A stretch of DNA of 64,000 nucleotides from Pithys albifrons albifrons (Eukaryota > Chordata > Aves > Passeriformes > Thamnophilidae): positions 42,259,669 through 42,323,668 of the forward strand of contig NC_092462.1 in NCBI RefSeq assembly GCF_047495875.1, in the 5' to 3' direction. Below, in pieces: positions 1 to 9,158 of this stretch; position 1 is the first letter of the stretch, and each line of letters begins with the position of its first letter. Position numbers and translations under genes: made by a program. The notes beneath the pieces are model-generated. The model did not search any database and was not told the DNA's origin. It saw only the letters and a program-made list of their open reading frames with translations.

Positions 1-669
1 GGGGGGTGTGACCTCATTGAGGCCACGGTAATCCACCGTCAGCCTCCACTCTCCACTGGACTTTCGTACTGGCCATATGGGGCTATTAAAGGGTGAGTGA
101 GTCTTGCTGACCACCCCTTGGCTCTCCAGCTCACGAATCATCTTGTGTATGGGGGTCACAGAGTCTCGGTCAGTGCGGTATTGCCGACGGTGCACTGTGG
201 CTGTGGCCAGCGGTACCAATTGTTCTTCAACTTTCAGCAGTCCCACAGCAGAAGGGTCCTCTGAGAGGCCAGGCAAGGTGCTCAGCTGTCTGATTTCCTC
301 TGTCTCCACAGCAGCTATGCCAAAGGCCCAACGCAGTCCCTTTGGGTCTTTGAAATATCCATTCCTCAGGTAGTCTATGCCAAGGATACACGGGGCTTCT
401 GGACCAGTCACAATGGGGTGTCTATGCCATTCCTCTCCAGTCAAGCTGACTTCAGCTTCCAGTACAGTCAGCTGTTGGGATCCCCCTGTCACCCCAGAAA
501 TAGAGATGGATTCTGCCCCGATGTATCCTGATGGCATCAACGTGCATTGTGCGCCAGTGTCCACTAAAGCTTTGTATTTCTGTGGGTCTGATGAGCCAGG
601 CCACCGAATCCACACAGTCCAATAAACCCGATTGTCCCTCTCCTCTACCTGGCTAGAGGCAGGGCCCCC
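1..669 (-). CDS. pol: ERV pro-pol: aspartic protease and N-terminal reverse transcriptase (partial)
   Basis: The frame continues gag after its UAG (672-670) with no further stop for 223 codons and runs off the window. The retroviral aspartic protease is marked by the active-site triplet in LVDTGAQ (Asp at codon 37 after the stop, 561-559) and by the downstream ILGIDYL motif (about 377-397) typical of the protease C-terminal half. Reverse transcriptase begins near codon 150, with SPFNSPIWPV and then WRLTVDYRGLNEV close to the edge. This matches the first conserved RT blocks, in the form I associate with ERVL. There is no independent start codon near the stop, so expression presumably depends on translation through UAG. 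The YxDD catalytic box, RNase H and integrase would lie outside the window. Confidence 0.88.
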
Positions 670-672
670 CTA
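595..672 (-). promoter_or_regulatory. Candidate gag-pol stop-codon readthrough signal (UAG plus hairpin or pseudoknot)
   Basis: Gag ends UAG followed by GGG, and pol is in the same frame. Ten nucleotides after the stop, 659-654 (CCTCTA) pairs perfectly with 647-642 (TAGAGG), leaving the six-base loop GCCAGG (653-648). That loop is perfectly complementary to CCTGGC at 600-595, so an H-type pseudoknot with a long second loop of about 41 nt is possible. Murine leukaemia virus uses UAG plus an 8-nt spacer and a pseudoknot for 5-10 percent readthrough. The analogy is inference; the pairing is directly visible. Confidence 0.55.
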
Positions 673-2796
673 GTTCTGGTCATGGTATTCACTGCGCTCT
701 CCCTGTGAATATGACCGGGAGGTTCCTTCAAGAGGATCGGGCATAACATCATCATTTCTATACTGTCTGGAGCCTTGCCCACGAGAGACCGGAGCAGCCT
801 TCAACCTTGAAGAATTCCCTGTGTTAGTTGTGCCTCTTTGCAATTCACGTACCCGAGCTGCTAAGGAAGAGGTGGGTTTCCCATCCCACTTCCTCATATC
901 TTCTCCATGCTCATGGAGGTAAAACCACAGATTGCCGCGTGGAGTGTACCCTTTCTCCTTAGCTGGAAGACGCCTGCTTCTGATGGCAGAGACTCTCGTT
1001 TGTTCTGGAGAGATATGAAAGAGTCCTTCCTTAATCTTCTCTTCCAGTTCAGCCAGTTTTGTTTCCACAGCTGAGACGTGGGCTCGTAATGGAGCAGTGA
1101 CAGTGTCTTCATAAATCCTGAGTTTGCTGACCAGTGCACCCACCTTGTCTTCTCCCTCTCTCCACTGCAATGTTGCAAGGTAGCGAGAATACATTTCTGG
1201 CCCAAGTCGTGCAAATTTTAACCACATCTGGGATGTGCACTGGACACCATCTGGACTTTTAGGGAATCTCTCATCTTCTGAAAAGATTATCTCCAGTACG
1301 GCTAATTCCCTTAAGCACCGGATACCTTGTTCCATCGTGTTCCACTGTCCTTGCTGTACGTGGAGGTCCTCCTTACAAAGATATCTCTCCCTCACGCTTG
1401 ACAACAGTCGCCGCCAGAGGCTGAGAGTTTCCTGTCTCTTTCCAATGCCCTGATCAATGACAACATCTCGAGAAAGGGATCCCAGCTGCCTTGCCTCACT
1501 CCCATCTAGAATTGTGTCATTGGCTGCAGCATCCCAGATTCGAAGTAGCCAGGTCAAGATGGACTCATTTGCCTGTCGTGTGAACTCTCTCCGGAGCTCA
1601 CGCAGCTCTCCCAGGGATAGGGACCGGGTGATTATTTCGGGCTCCATTTCTTCTGCTTGAGATGAAGGTCCTGACTCTTCCTCGTCATTCACTATACGAA
1701 CTGATTTGGTCTTTGATTTTCTTTTCTGGACAGGGGCAACTGCTATCGGTTTCTGTTGTCCTTCTGGCTCCTCCATGGTTTGTGTGGACATGGTGCTGGT
1801 TGATTTGTTTCCCTTTCTCTCTGGCTCAGCTGTGGTTTGTGTGGGCATGGTGCTGGTTGATGTGTCTCTTCTCTCTGACTCAGCCATGGTTTGGGTGGAC
1901 ATGGTGCTGGTTGATGTACCTCTCTTCCTCTCTGGCTCAGTCATGGTCTGGGTGGACATGCTGCTGGTTGATGTATCTCTCTTCCTCTCTGGCTCAGCCG
2001 TGGTTTGGGTGGACATGGCGCTAGTTGATGTATCTCTCTTCCTCTCTGGCTCAGCCGTGGTTTGGGTGGACATGGTGCCTGTGGATTTGCTCCTTTTCTC
2101 CTCCTCCTGATGACGCTGTACCACACCAAGCAGTGTGCGGTAGGCAGTGGCCAGGGCCCAGCAGGTTGCTGTGAGCTGCACATCTCTGGGACTACCAGAG
2201 CATCTTCCTTTCACATAGCTTAGCATTTTGGCAGGGTCCTGCAGTTGTTCTGGGGTGAATTTCCAGATCATTTGAGGAGAGAAGGTCTCCAAATACTGGC
2301 CCATATCTTCCCACTTCCCGTGCCACTCAACATCATCCGCTCCCAGGGCAGGCCTCCAGCAAGTCTCCTTAGAGAGCCCAGTTCTGACCCTAAACATGGT
2401 GTATACAGTACAGAGGAGACAAAGCAACACTAACAGCACTAACAGTAGGATTATGCTGTCCCTAACATCAAAAGGAAGCTCAATATTTTCAATGATTGTT
2501 GTAGCAGAGGTGAAAAGGTGGAAGTAACCATCTCCGCCTGTTTTCCCCACAGTCTGGGTGCTATTTTTAATGAGACCCCAGAGGTAACAGCCCAAACCAG
2601 GACAGGCACACCAGACTGAATATACATTCACAATGAAATTCACTGCTTCTGATGTTATGACAACATAAACATAGTATATTAATAAAGCAATTTTGATCCT
2701 TCTCCCTGGTATTAAAGAGAGCATCGAAAATAGGCACATGGTTCCCCATGTGTCGAAATATGAACAGGCCCAGATACACCATCCACATGAATACAT
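670..2796 (-). CDS. gag: ERV Gag-like polyprotein with N-terminal hydrophobic segments and a tandem repeat
   Basis: This is one uninterrupted frame of 708 codons from ATG 2796-2794 to TAG 672-670. Position between primer site and protease makes it the gag gene. Two hydrophobic stretches are visible, about residues 36-62 and 113-135; the second is an almost pure Leu/Val/Ile/Cys run and looks like a true membrane segment. Residues about 238-350 are six copies of an 18-19-residue Ser/Thr-rich unit containing MSTQT and EPER. An acidic linker and a helical region rich in Leu, Trp, Arg and Glu (about 400-600) follow and probably contain the capsid. No CCHC zinc knuckle is present near the C-terminus, which is instead Arg, Ser and Gly rich. 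No MGxxxS myristoylation start occurs in this frame. An upstream overlapping ATG at 2806 leaves the true N-terminus uncertain. Confidence 0.8.
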   Translation of the reverse strand: MYSCGWCIWACSYFDTWGTMCLFSMLSLIPGRRIKIALLIYYVYVVITSEAVNFIVNVYSVWCACPGLGCYLWGLIKNSTQTVGKTGGDGYFHLFTSATTIIENIELPFDVRDSIILLLVLLVLLCLLCTVYTMFRVRTGLSKETCWRPALGADDVEWHGKWEDMGQYLETFSPQMIWKFTPEQLQDPAKMLSYVKGRCSGSPRDVQLTATCWALATAYRTLLGVVQRHQEEEKRSKSTGTMSTQTTAEPERKRDTSTSAMSTQTTAEPERKRDTSTSSMSTQTMTEPERKRGTSTSTMSTQTMAESERRDTSTSTMPTQTTAEPERKGNKSTSTMSTQTMEEPEGQQKPIAVAPVQKRKSKTKSVRIVNDEEESGPSSQAEEMEPEIITRSLSLGELRELRREFTRQANESILTWLLRIWDAAANDTILDGSEARQLGSLSRDVVIDQGIGKRQETLSLWRRLLSSVRERYLCKEDLHVQQGQWNTMEQGIRCLRELAVLEIIFSEDERFPKSPDGVQCTSQMWLKFARLGPEMYSRYLATLQWREGEDKVGALVSKLRIYEDTVTAPLRAHVSAVETKLAELEEKIKEGLFHISPEQTRVSAIRSRRLPAKEKGYTPRGNLWFYLHEHGEDMRKWDGKPTSSLAARVRELQRGTTNTGNSSRLKAAPVSRGQGSRQYRNDDVMPDPLEGTSRSYSQGERSEYHDQN
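1747..2085 (-). repeat. Six-fold tandem repeat inside gag (54-57 bp units)
   Basis: Six consecutive coding units of 19, 19, 19, 18, 19 and 19 codons share the pattern STSxMSTQTxxEPERKRxT. All copies are in frame. They differ by substitutions and one codon deletion, so the array is not a recent assembly duplication. The encoded stretch is hydrophilic, Ser/Thr/Glu/Arg rich and probably unstructured. Confidence 0.93.
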
Positions 2797-2872
2797 CAAG
2801 CAACATGGTAGTCAGGGAGTTTCTGTATCCAAATACACAAAATGAAATTGTAATTCTGACTTCTCTCTCGTG

Positions 2873-2890
2873 GCCCCACGTTGGGCGCCA
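2873..2890 (-). other. Retroviral primer binding site, tRNA-Lys1,2 type
   Basis: Minus-strand 2890-2873 reads TGGCGCCCAACGTGGGGC, which I recognise as the 18-nt complement of the 3' end of tRNA-Lys1,2, the primer used by Mason-Pfizer monkey virus and visna virus. It lies five bases inside the LTR end, as expected for a PBS. It fixes the orientation of the provirus and identifies 2896-3546 as the 5' LTR. ERVL elements are usually thought of as using tRNA-Leu, so the pairing with an ERVL-like pol is unusual. Confidence 0.92.
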
Positions 2891-2895
2891 AAAGA

Positions 2896-3546
2896 TGTAC
2901 TGGTTTGAAGGTGAACCAGCAGGGGAAATGAACTCACCACGAGAGATATTATAAGTCAGACCTAAAATTTAATAATAATATTACAATAGCAACACTGAAA
3001 CACAAGGGAAATTGCTTTCAACTCACCAAAACCCCAGCAGTATAACCCAGTGTCCTGGGGCACAAACCCAAGGGGGTTTGTTTGCCCTTGTGCTGAGACC
3101 CCTGTGGTTCCCCCAAGTCCAGAGCAAAAGGAAAAGAAAAACCTGTTGGTGCAGGCGAGGTGCAGGCGAGATGCAGGCGAGGGCTGTGGTCTGGGCGAGA
3201 GCGGGGATCTCCTCCTGTCAAGGTCCTGCTGCTGCTCTGGATCCGACGAGAGGTTCCCGAGGTCTTCTTACCCACCCCTTATGTACCCTCAGGGAGCTCT
3301 CAGTCCCTCCCCCTGGGCGGGGACTCACACAATGGGTGATTGACTCTGGGAGCCAGGGGGTGTTGAGCTGTTGATGGTCCATTAGCAGCTCCGCCCCCCT
3401 CAGGCTGGGTGTGAAGGTGATAATGGCTCCCTGGGCAGCTGCTGCTAATGGCCCATTGTCCTTGGGGAATGAATAGAGGGGGTAGAATACACAGCTTTGA
3501 TCACCCCCACACAGGGTTAGCTGGTCCCTCCTGCTGAACTAGGACA
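2896..3546 (-). mobile_element. 5' LTR of the ERVL-like provirus
   Basis: The 651-bp LTR starts TGTCCTAG and ends CAGTACA on the minus strand, with TG...CA termini. It aligns along its whole length with the solo LTR at 53523-54151, differing by about twenty substitutions and a 22-bp length difference caused by a triplicated 11-bp unit (3150-3182). A weak TATA-like TACATAAGG lies on the minus strand around 3285-3277. The flank at 3547-3551 (TAACT) should recur as a target duplication beyond the 3' LTR, outside the window. Confidence 0.93.
3150..3182. repeat. Triplicated 11-bp unit inside the LTR
   Basis: Three head-to-tail copies of an 11-bp unit (TGCAGGCGAGR) occur here. The sibling solo LTR has a single copy at the corresponding place near 53780. 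This explains most of the 22-bp length difference between the two LTRs. Confidence 0.9.
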
Positions 3547-6500
3547 TAACTCAACTAATATTGTTTGTAACAAGACCATGTTATTTCATTTCTCACACCA
3601 CTGTCATAGAAGGAAAGGTGGACCGTGGGAACTCTCCCCACATTTGTAAGTAATTCCTGCATAATGAAACACCATTTCATCCACAACTGCTACAAAATGG
3701 TCATAACACAAATCTCTGGTTAAAACTGACTACCTGTGTTTATTTCTTTGAAAAGTCTGTGAATTAAAAGGAAAAAAAATTGGATTCAGCTTGGTTTCTG
3801 GAGAAGCATCTGGCATGGCACTTAGTAAGCCCTGCTCAGAGGCTTCTCAGCCCAAGGGCCACTTTCACTCAATTTGGAAAGAAAGGGTAGAAGAAGTCTG
3901 CAGGCAAAGAGAAGGACAGAGAAACAGGTGGTATTACCTTTCTGTTCTCCCCCTTCATCCCTGTGAAGTCTAGACTTTGTGCCTACAGCTTGCAAGACTC
4001 CCAAAGGTTCAGGGCCCTTGACTGACAGTGTTACTTGTTTTCCATTCTGTTTTGTCACCTTAGAAACTCTTTTATCTCTGCTTTTCATCAGATAGAAAAC
4101 ATTAAGACAGCCTGCTCCCCCTCATACTGCAGTTATACTGTGTCATGTGTTCAGGCACATGTATGCACAGGTGTGAAGGTGTGTGCCTCTCCAGCTGCCT
4201 TGGGAAGGGGATGCTGACTGCAGCCCCCAACCCCGCAGGGCACAGGAGGGATGCTCAGCACACCCAGCTCTGCTGAGAGAAAGGCTTTCTGAACCAGACA
4301 AAATGCAGCTGAACTGTGGCCACGGTCCTGCAGGCCCCCTTCACTGCAAAAACAAACCCTTTCTAAGCACCTGCTTCCTCTTTGAAAGAAAGTAACACTC
4401 CTCAGTGAAAACCAGACAACAGTCTGAAGCAAGAGCTTTTAAAAACTCAAAAATAGCACACAATGGACTTTTTTCTTTGCACGGTCGGAAGTACAGATGT
4501 GCATGACATTTGCATGCTTTGTCCCTTCGAGGAGTGCTGTACCTCTGCGGTCAGGCAGGTAGCACATGGCACGCAGCCCCAGAGTGCTTCCAGCAGCAGC
4601 AGTGATGGGTTATGCACTGGCTTATGCTCACTTGCTGGAGTTTGAAAGCACCACTCATATCAGCAGGCACCCTGGCAGTGCCTCCTCCAACCCACCTTTC
4701 CTACAAACCCCCACGTGCTTAGCACAGCCCTGATTAGCTAGCTGCTATCTTTAGTCTCTCGGTGTGGTTACTCTGCTGAAGCCCATGCCCTGGGTGCCTT
4801 AAACACTGGTCAGCCCACGTTCAGGCTGATGCCCCGGGAAGCCACCACTGCTGCCCCCAGAGCACTGCAGGGACCTACACACCCACCCACTGACACTCAC
4901 CTGGGAGCAGTCGAGGACAAAGTGCAGCCCTCGGGTAGCTGCTTGTCTCCACTTGGTGCCCCAGTGATCTGCTAAACTGGGTTTTTGTAGTTCTCAACTG
5001 GGCTCCTGCAGAGGTGGGACCAGCTGTGTGTGCCCAGGGATCATCACTGAAGACTCTCACTAATGTGTTTGTCCTGGTAACCAAGATTTAATATGTACCC
5101 AAACCATGTGCATGCACAGTTCTGGGAAATGTGAGCACACAGGGTATGTCTTCACTTTCCTAACCTGTATATCTGAAAAAAATCAGAATGCTTGTTTTAT
5201 AGTTAAATTATCAGGCAATTCTCTGAAGCAGTTCAAGAGCAGTACTTTTTTACATAACATGTAGATGGATGAAGAAACTAATTTTCAGGGAATAGTGGAG
5301 TGCCTATTTGTGCAAGGTGTGTCCACTGGGATTATTAAATAATTATTCAGATACAATCTCCAGCTCATAAAATCTCTAAAATGCTGATCAGCAGATGCTG
5401 GGAGGATTTACCAAGGGCAAATTATTCGAAGCTTGCCCTGGCTCCAATAATCTTGTCCAAAACACTTGACCAAAATCTTGGAGACAGGATACTGATCCAT
5501 TCAGGCCAGTGATCTGACGCACATCCCCGTCCTCCTGTTGTGAAAACTACCTTATGTCTGTAATAATTAAACAGTTGGAAACAGCCCAAATTCAAAGAAC
5601 AATACCATGGCACTGAGCACATATTTATTCAGTCAGGGAAAGCAATGAGAAAAGGAGTTTTGCTCCAAGCAGAGCAGAAACATCTACCGGATTTACACAA
5701 AAGTGGAGTGAGAGTGCAGTCCTAGTGAAAGATATGGCTGGACTTCCCCAAAATTGCTGCCCAGTTGTGACAAAAATGAAGTTGAGCTCAATCCTCTTGG
5801 AGAGTGCTGCCCATCTCCAAGACAGTAACTGTACCCACATTTGCAGGAGCTGCTTTGTTTAGCAGGATTTTAAATAGAAATGGGACCAGAGGGGAATAAT
5901 ATTTGATTTTTTTAAAGTTTGCAAAGTATTTATACTGTTTTATTTGTAAGCAGGAAGATGTGCAGCTTGGGAACAAGGTGGACAGGCTCTGCCCTGGCTC
6001 CTGGAATGCAGAGGTGATGGATGGCATGGGATTCCCAGTGGAGAAAGTATGAGTTTCCAGAGCAGTGCTGTGGCAAACGCAGCCACTGGCATTTTCTGAA
6101 TGCATAAGAAGGTGTGCAGATAATCAGTTGAATGTCATTGCTGAATGAAGGTGCTGCTGCTACAATAAGGGGCATGTAAAAGTTCTTCAAACCAATCTGA
6201 AGGCCAGGGTCATTCCTAAGATTAAAGTCTTCACCAGGTTGACCTCTGCCAAAAATATAGAAGAATTGGCCTCAACTAATGCATATAAATTTTATCATGC
6301 AGATAAAATTCTGGGCTTAAATTGGGCACAAATTTTTACCCAAGAGCATGATCTACTCTTCCAAGAAGGAGGGTCCCCACTCTTTTCAAACTGTGACACA
6401 GCATTCAGAAGGATGACCCAGCTGGTTTGCTGCAGGGAGGTGTCTAGACAAAATGCAACTGGCTTGCGAGTTACAGCAGTTTCCACCAGCCTGAGCCCTC

Positions 6501-7231
6501 TGGACACCAGGGTATGGCAAATATGACCCTCTGTCCCTGATGCAGAGGTACCCTGGGCAGCAGCATCTGAGCTGCTGTGGGTACAACGTGGAGGTTTATT
6601 GTTGCTAACTGGCTCTGTCCTAATGAGCTTGGAGTGCTACTTAGCACAGGCTAAGGGATATACCGTGAGAGCTTTTGTAGCTTTAAGGGACAAACTGTGT
6701 TCTTTTCTCCAGATCAACCAAAGCCATTGGAAAAAACCAGCAGATTGCTGGGGGGATGTCCAACCCCAGACCCCATGACAGTAATTCCCTAGAAACTCTC
6801 AAGCACACTTTCCTTTGTCCTTGTTCTCCAGCAGAGTTCAAATCCATTTATGGGCTTTGAAGTCCAATCCCATACCTGATGGCCTTTGTCCCTTCCACTG
6901 GGGACAACTGGCTTGGGGCAAGCAGCTTGCTTTTCCTCATGCTGCTCTTTAAAACTGAAGCCTATCTTTGTAACAACTTCTTTCAAGTCAGCACATGAAG
7001 AAACATCCAAAGGATGACAAAAATAACCCAGGCAGCTGCACTCCCACCAAGACCAGGTTTTCCTTTGTAAGGGAATCAAGTGCCCCTGTGTGGGAGCACA
7101 AAATGTGGGAAGATTGGTTGGGAAATCTTCCGCCCCTTGGAAAACCAACAGAACTTGAGAACGACGCCACTAACAGAGTTGAATAAACGTCTGCAGACAT
7201 CGCTGTCCCTTGCATTTAAAAGAAATATAGA
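3547..7231. other. Intergenic stretch without recognised genes
   Basis: All frames on both strands are short and lack recognisable protein motifs. The only repeat trace I see is a short ancient CR1-tail-like piece at 5477-5520. The sequence is AT-moderate and unstructured, as expected downstream of IRF2. Confidence 0.6.
5477..5520 (+). repeat. Possible ancient CR1 3'-tail fragment
   Basis: The phrase around GAGACAGGATACTG followed by a CCAGTGATCTGAC motif resembles the tail of old amniote CR1 copies (GGATACTGG..AGATGGACC..TTGGTCTGACCCAGT). It is short and diverged, so the call is tentative. Confidence 0.35.
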
Positions 7232-7238
7232 TTGCATA

Positions 7239-7499
7239 TGTAAACCTTGCTCGGTATCGAGAGTGTAAAACCTATGTCAAATTACTCTTTGTTCTTCTCC
7301 CCTTGTTTCATGAATAATGGATTAGCTTTAGGCCTCTGCCGTAGACAGATATACAAACTGTAAATTCCTTAGTTAAGAACTATTTGCATGTTGCCTGCCC
7401 CTGGATTATAGAACCCTATATTAAGCAAGAAGCTGTACAATAAAATGTCTTTATTCCTCCTTCCGAATAAAGTCCATTTTTGACCGTCTCACCCCGGCA
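7239..7499 (+). mobile_element. Short solo LTR, probably class II (ERVK/alpharetrovirus-like)
   Basis: A 261-bp block begins TGTAAACC and ends CCCCGGCA, flanked by the 6-bp direct repeat TTGCAT at 7232-7237 and 7500-7505 (one unmatched A precedes the TG on the left). Inside, a TATA-like CTATATTAAG (about 7418) is followed by AATAAAATG (about 7440) and a second AATAAA (about 7466), the order expected of a retroviral promoter and polyadenylation signal. Short length and a 6-bp duplication fit avian class II elements. No internal retroviral sequence adjoins it, so it is a solo LTR formed by recombination. Confidence 0.72.
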
Positions 7500-7505
7500 T
7501 TGCAT

Positions 7506-8540
7506 GCCATTTAGCACAGGAAAAAAAATGCCTCTTGTTTAGAGGGTGCCAGTTGCTCCTGCTGATGGACAGTGTGCATCTGGCCCCAGGTACCAGATCC
7601 CAGCATGGAGCTGGGGATATTTGTGCTTCTGCCAAGGGAAGGGAAGTCAGTGAACATCCTGTTGGCTTCACCTGAAGTGACCCAGCTGGGATGTTGTTTC
7701 AGCTTGGCTGGACTGTGGTGTTGCTGTGTGCAGAGAGCAAGAGAGGTAATAACCCTAATAATCCTAGTGAAGGGGCCATATATACTGCTGTCCTGCACCT
7801 GAATGTTCTCCATCTCCTGGAGCAAGAAGTTGCTTACGCAAGAAGATGGTGTTTGGTTAATTACCACACCTAAATAAAAATCTCATCCCCTTGACTTGCT
7901 GGGATGGGTGTACCTTTAGCTAATTCCCCCTGTATCCCTTCATCAACACTATGTTACCTTCAATTAGCATTTGCTGCAGACAGTCAGAGTAGATCAGTAG
8001 GATGGGATAACTTGCTACTGCAGCTAAGCCTGCAGTGAACTTGATTTAATATTGTCTATCTGCTTTTAAAGACCTTATTGAGACGTAAACTTAAGACATT
8101 TAAGTAAAACTATTTAGAACCCAGTTAACCAGATTTCTGTGAATAAATGTGGACTTGCCTTTAGTGTAATGCCATACTGTCTATCGTGCTGCTCTGGTTT
8201 TGCTCCTTTTCCATCCCATTGGGAACCTGACACTGCAACCATAAAATGAACAGGCTCTGGTAAGGATAACTTCAGCAGAGGTAGCCGCTCTGCTTGCTGT
8301 TAGTGTTGTGAACTCCCCAGCTCACATTTACCACAGTTGCTGTGCCAGCAGGGAGCACCACGCTGACTCCAGCTGCAGCAGCAGTTGGTTGGGATGTTTG
8401 GGTGCATCCCAGTCACTAAGGGAGGATGTGCTCAGCCTGGAACTGGGCATGTGGGTGCCCAGACAGATTCCCCAGGAGAGCCAAGGGGCCAGGAAAATGG
8501 GTCATTGATCTTTAGGTAACTGATCCTAAACTGATATTTT
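7506..8540. other. Intergenic stretch, nothing recognised
   Basis: Only short frames without protein similarity, and no repeat I recognise. Confidence 0.5.
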
Positions 8541-8577
8541 GTTTGTTTGGTTGGTTGGTTGGTTGGTTGGTTGGGTT
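8541..8577. repeat. TTGG/TTTG microsatellite
   Basis: GTTTGTTT leads into six to seven consecutive GGTT units and then a T run. It sits just before the adjoining CR1 fragment. Confidence 0.9.
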
Positions 8578-8607
8578 TTTTTAGGAAGTTTGTAGTGACA
8601 TTTTATT

Positions 8608-8702
8608 CATAGAATCACTTACTCCTCGATCATCAAGTCCAACTGTTAATCTAACACTGCCAAGTCCACCACTAAACTATGTCCCTAAGTGCCACGTCTA
8701 AA
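8608..8702 (-). mobile_element. CR1 LINE 3'-end fragment, minus orientation
   Basis: The plus strand starts CATAGAATCA and continues with ATCATCAAGTCCAACTGTTAATCTAACACTGCC-type sequence and the phrase about the accompanying ACTAAACTATGTCCCTAAGTG. This is the reverse complement of the typical avian CR1 3' end. It stops abruptly near 8702. Confidence 0.9.
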
Positions 8703-8727
8703 TACAATAATTTCAGAATTATTCATT

Positions 8728-9158
8728 CTATATTAAAGGGCTTAGAGGGGAAGTTGTGTGAGGAGTGGCTGAGGTTACTTGGTCTGTTCAATGTGGAGAA
8801 GAGGAGACTGAGAGGAGACCTCACTGCAGTCTGCAACCTCCTCATGAAGGGAAGCAGAGAAGTAGGCACTGATCTCTTCTCTTGGTCACCAGTGACAGGA
8901 ATAAAGGGAAAACCATGAAGCTGAGTCAGGTGAGGTTTAGGTTGGATATTAGTAAAAGCTCTTCACCCAGAGGGTGGTTGGGCACCAGAACAGGCTCCCC
9001 AGTGAAATGGTCACAGCACCAAGACTGACAGAGTTCAAGAAGCATCTGGACAATGCTCTCAGGCACATGGTGTGATTCTTAAGGCTGTCCTGTGCATGGC
9101 CAGGAGCTGGATGATCCTTGTGGGTCCCTTCTGACTCAGGGTATTCTATGATTCTATG
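8728..9158 (+). mobile_element. CR1 LINE 3' end, plus orientation, with ATTCTATG tail
   Basis: Familiar avian CR1 phrases run in order: GAGTGGCTGAGGTTACTTGG, GGAGAAGAGGAGACTGAG, GAGGTTTAGGTTGGATATTAG, CAGGCTCCCCAGTG, and the terminal octamer repeat ATTCTATGATTCTATG. Only the last 430 bp are present, the usual 5' truncation of CR1. No coding part remains. The opposite-strand CR1 piece at 8608-8702 is immediately upstream. Confidence 0.93.

Larger units (their letters stand above)
1..3546 (-). mobile_element. ERVL-like endogenous retrovirus, 5' part of a provirus
   Basis: Read on the minus strand, the order is LTR (3546-2896), primer binding site (2890-2873), gag (2796-670), then protease and the start of reverse transcriptase (669-1). 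The rest of pol and the 3' LTR lie beyond the left edge. The reverse transcriptase start (NSPIWPV, then TVDYRGLN) resembles class III ERVL elements more than gamma- or betaretroviruses. A solo LTR of the same family at 53523 has a 5-bp target duplication, which also fits ERVL. The frames seen are open and closely similar LTRs exist, so the insertion is fairly recent on a genomic scale. Whether the missing part is intact is unknown. It lies about 14 kb downstream of IRF2 on the same strand. Confidence 0.9.

Noticed and set aside
1706..2110. Plus-strand frames opposite the gag repeat
   Set aside because: They are antisense shadows of the tandem repeat. The real frame is the minus-strand gag.
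3012..3374. Plus- and minus-strand frames inside the LTR (also at 53590-53987)
   Set aside because: LTRs of this group are non-coding. The frames are repeated only because the LTR is repeated, and they differ by the 22-bp indel, which breaks the frame.
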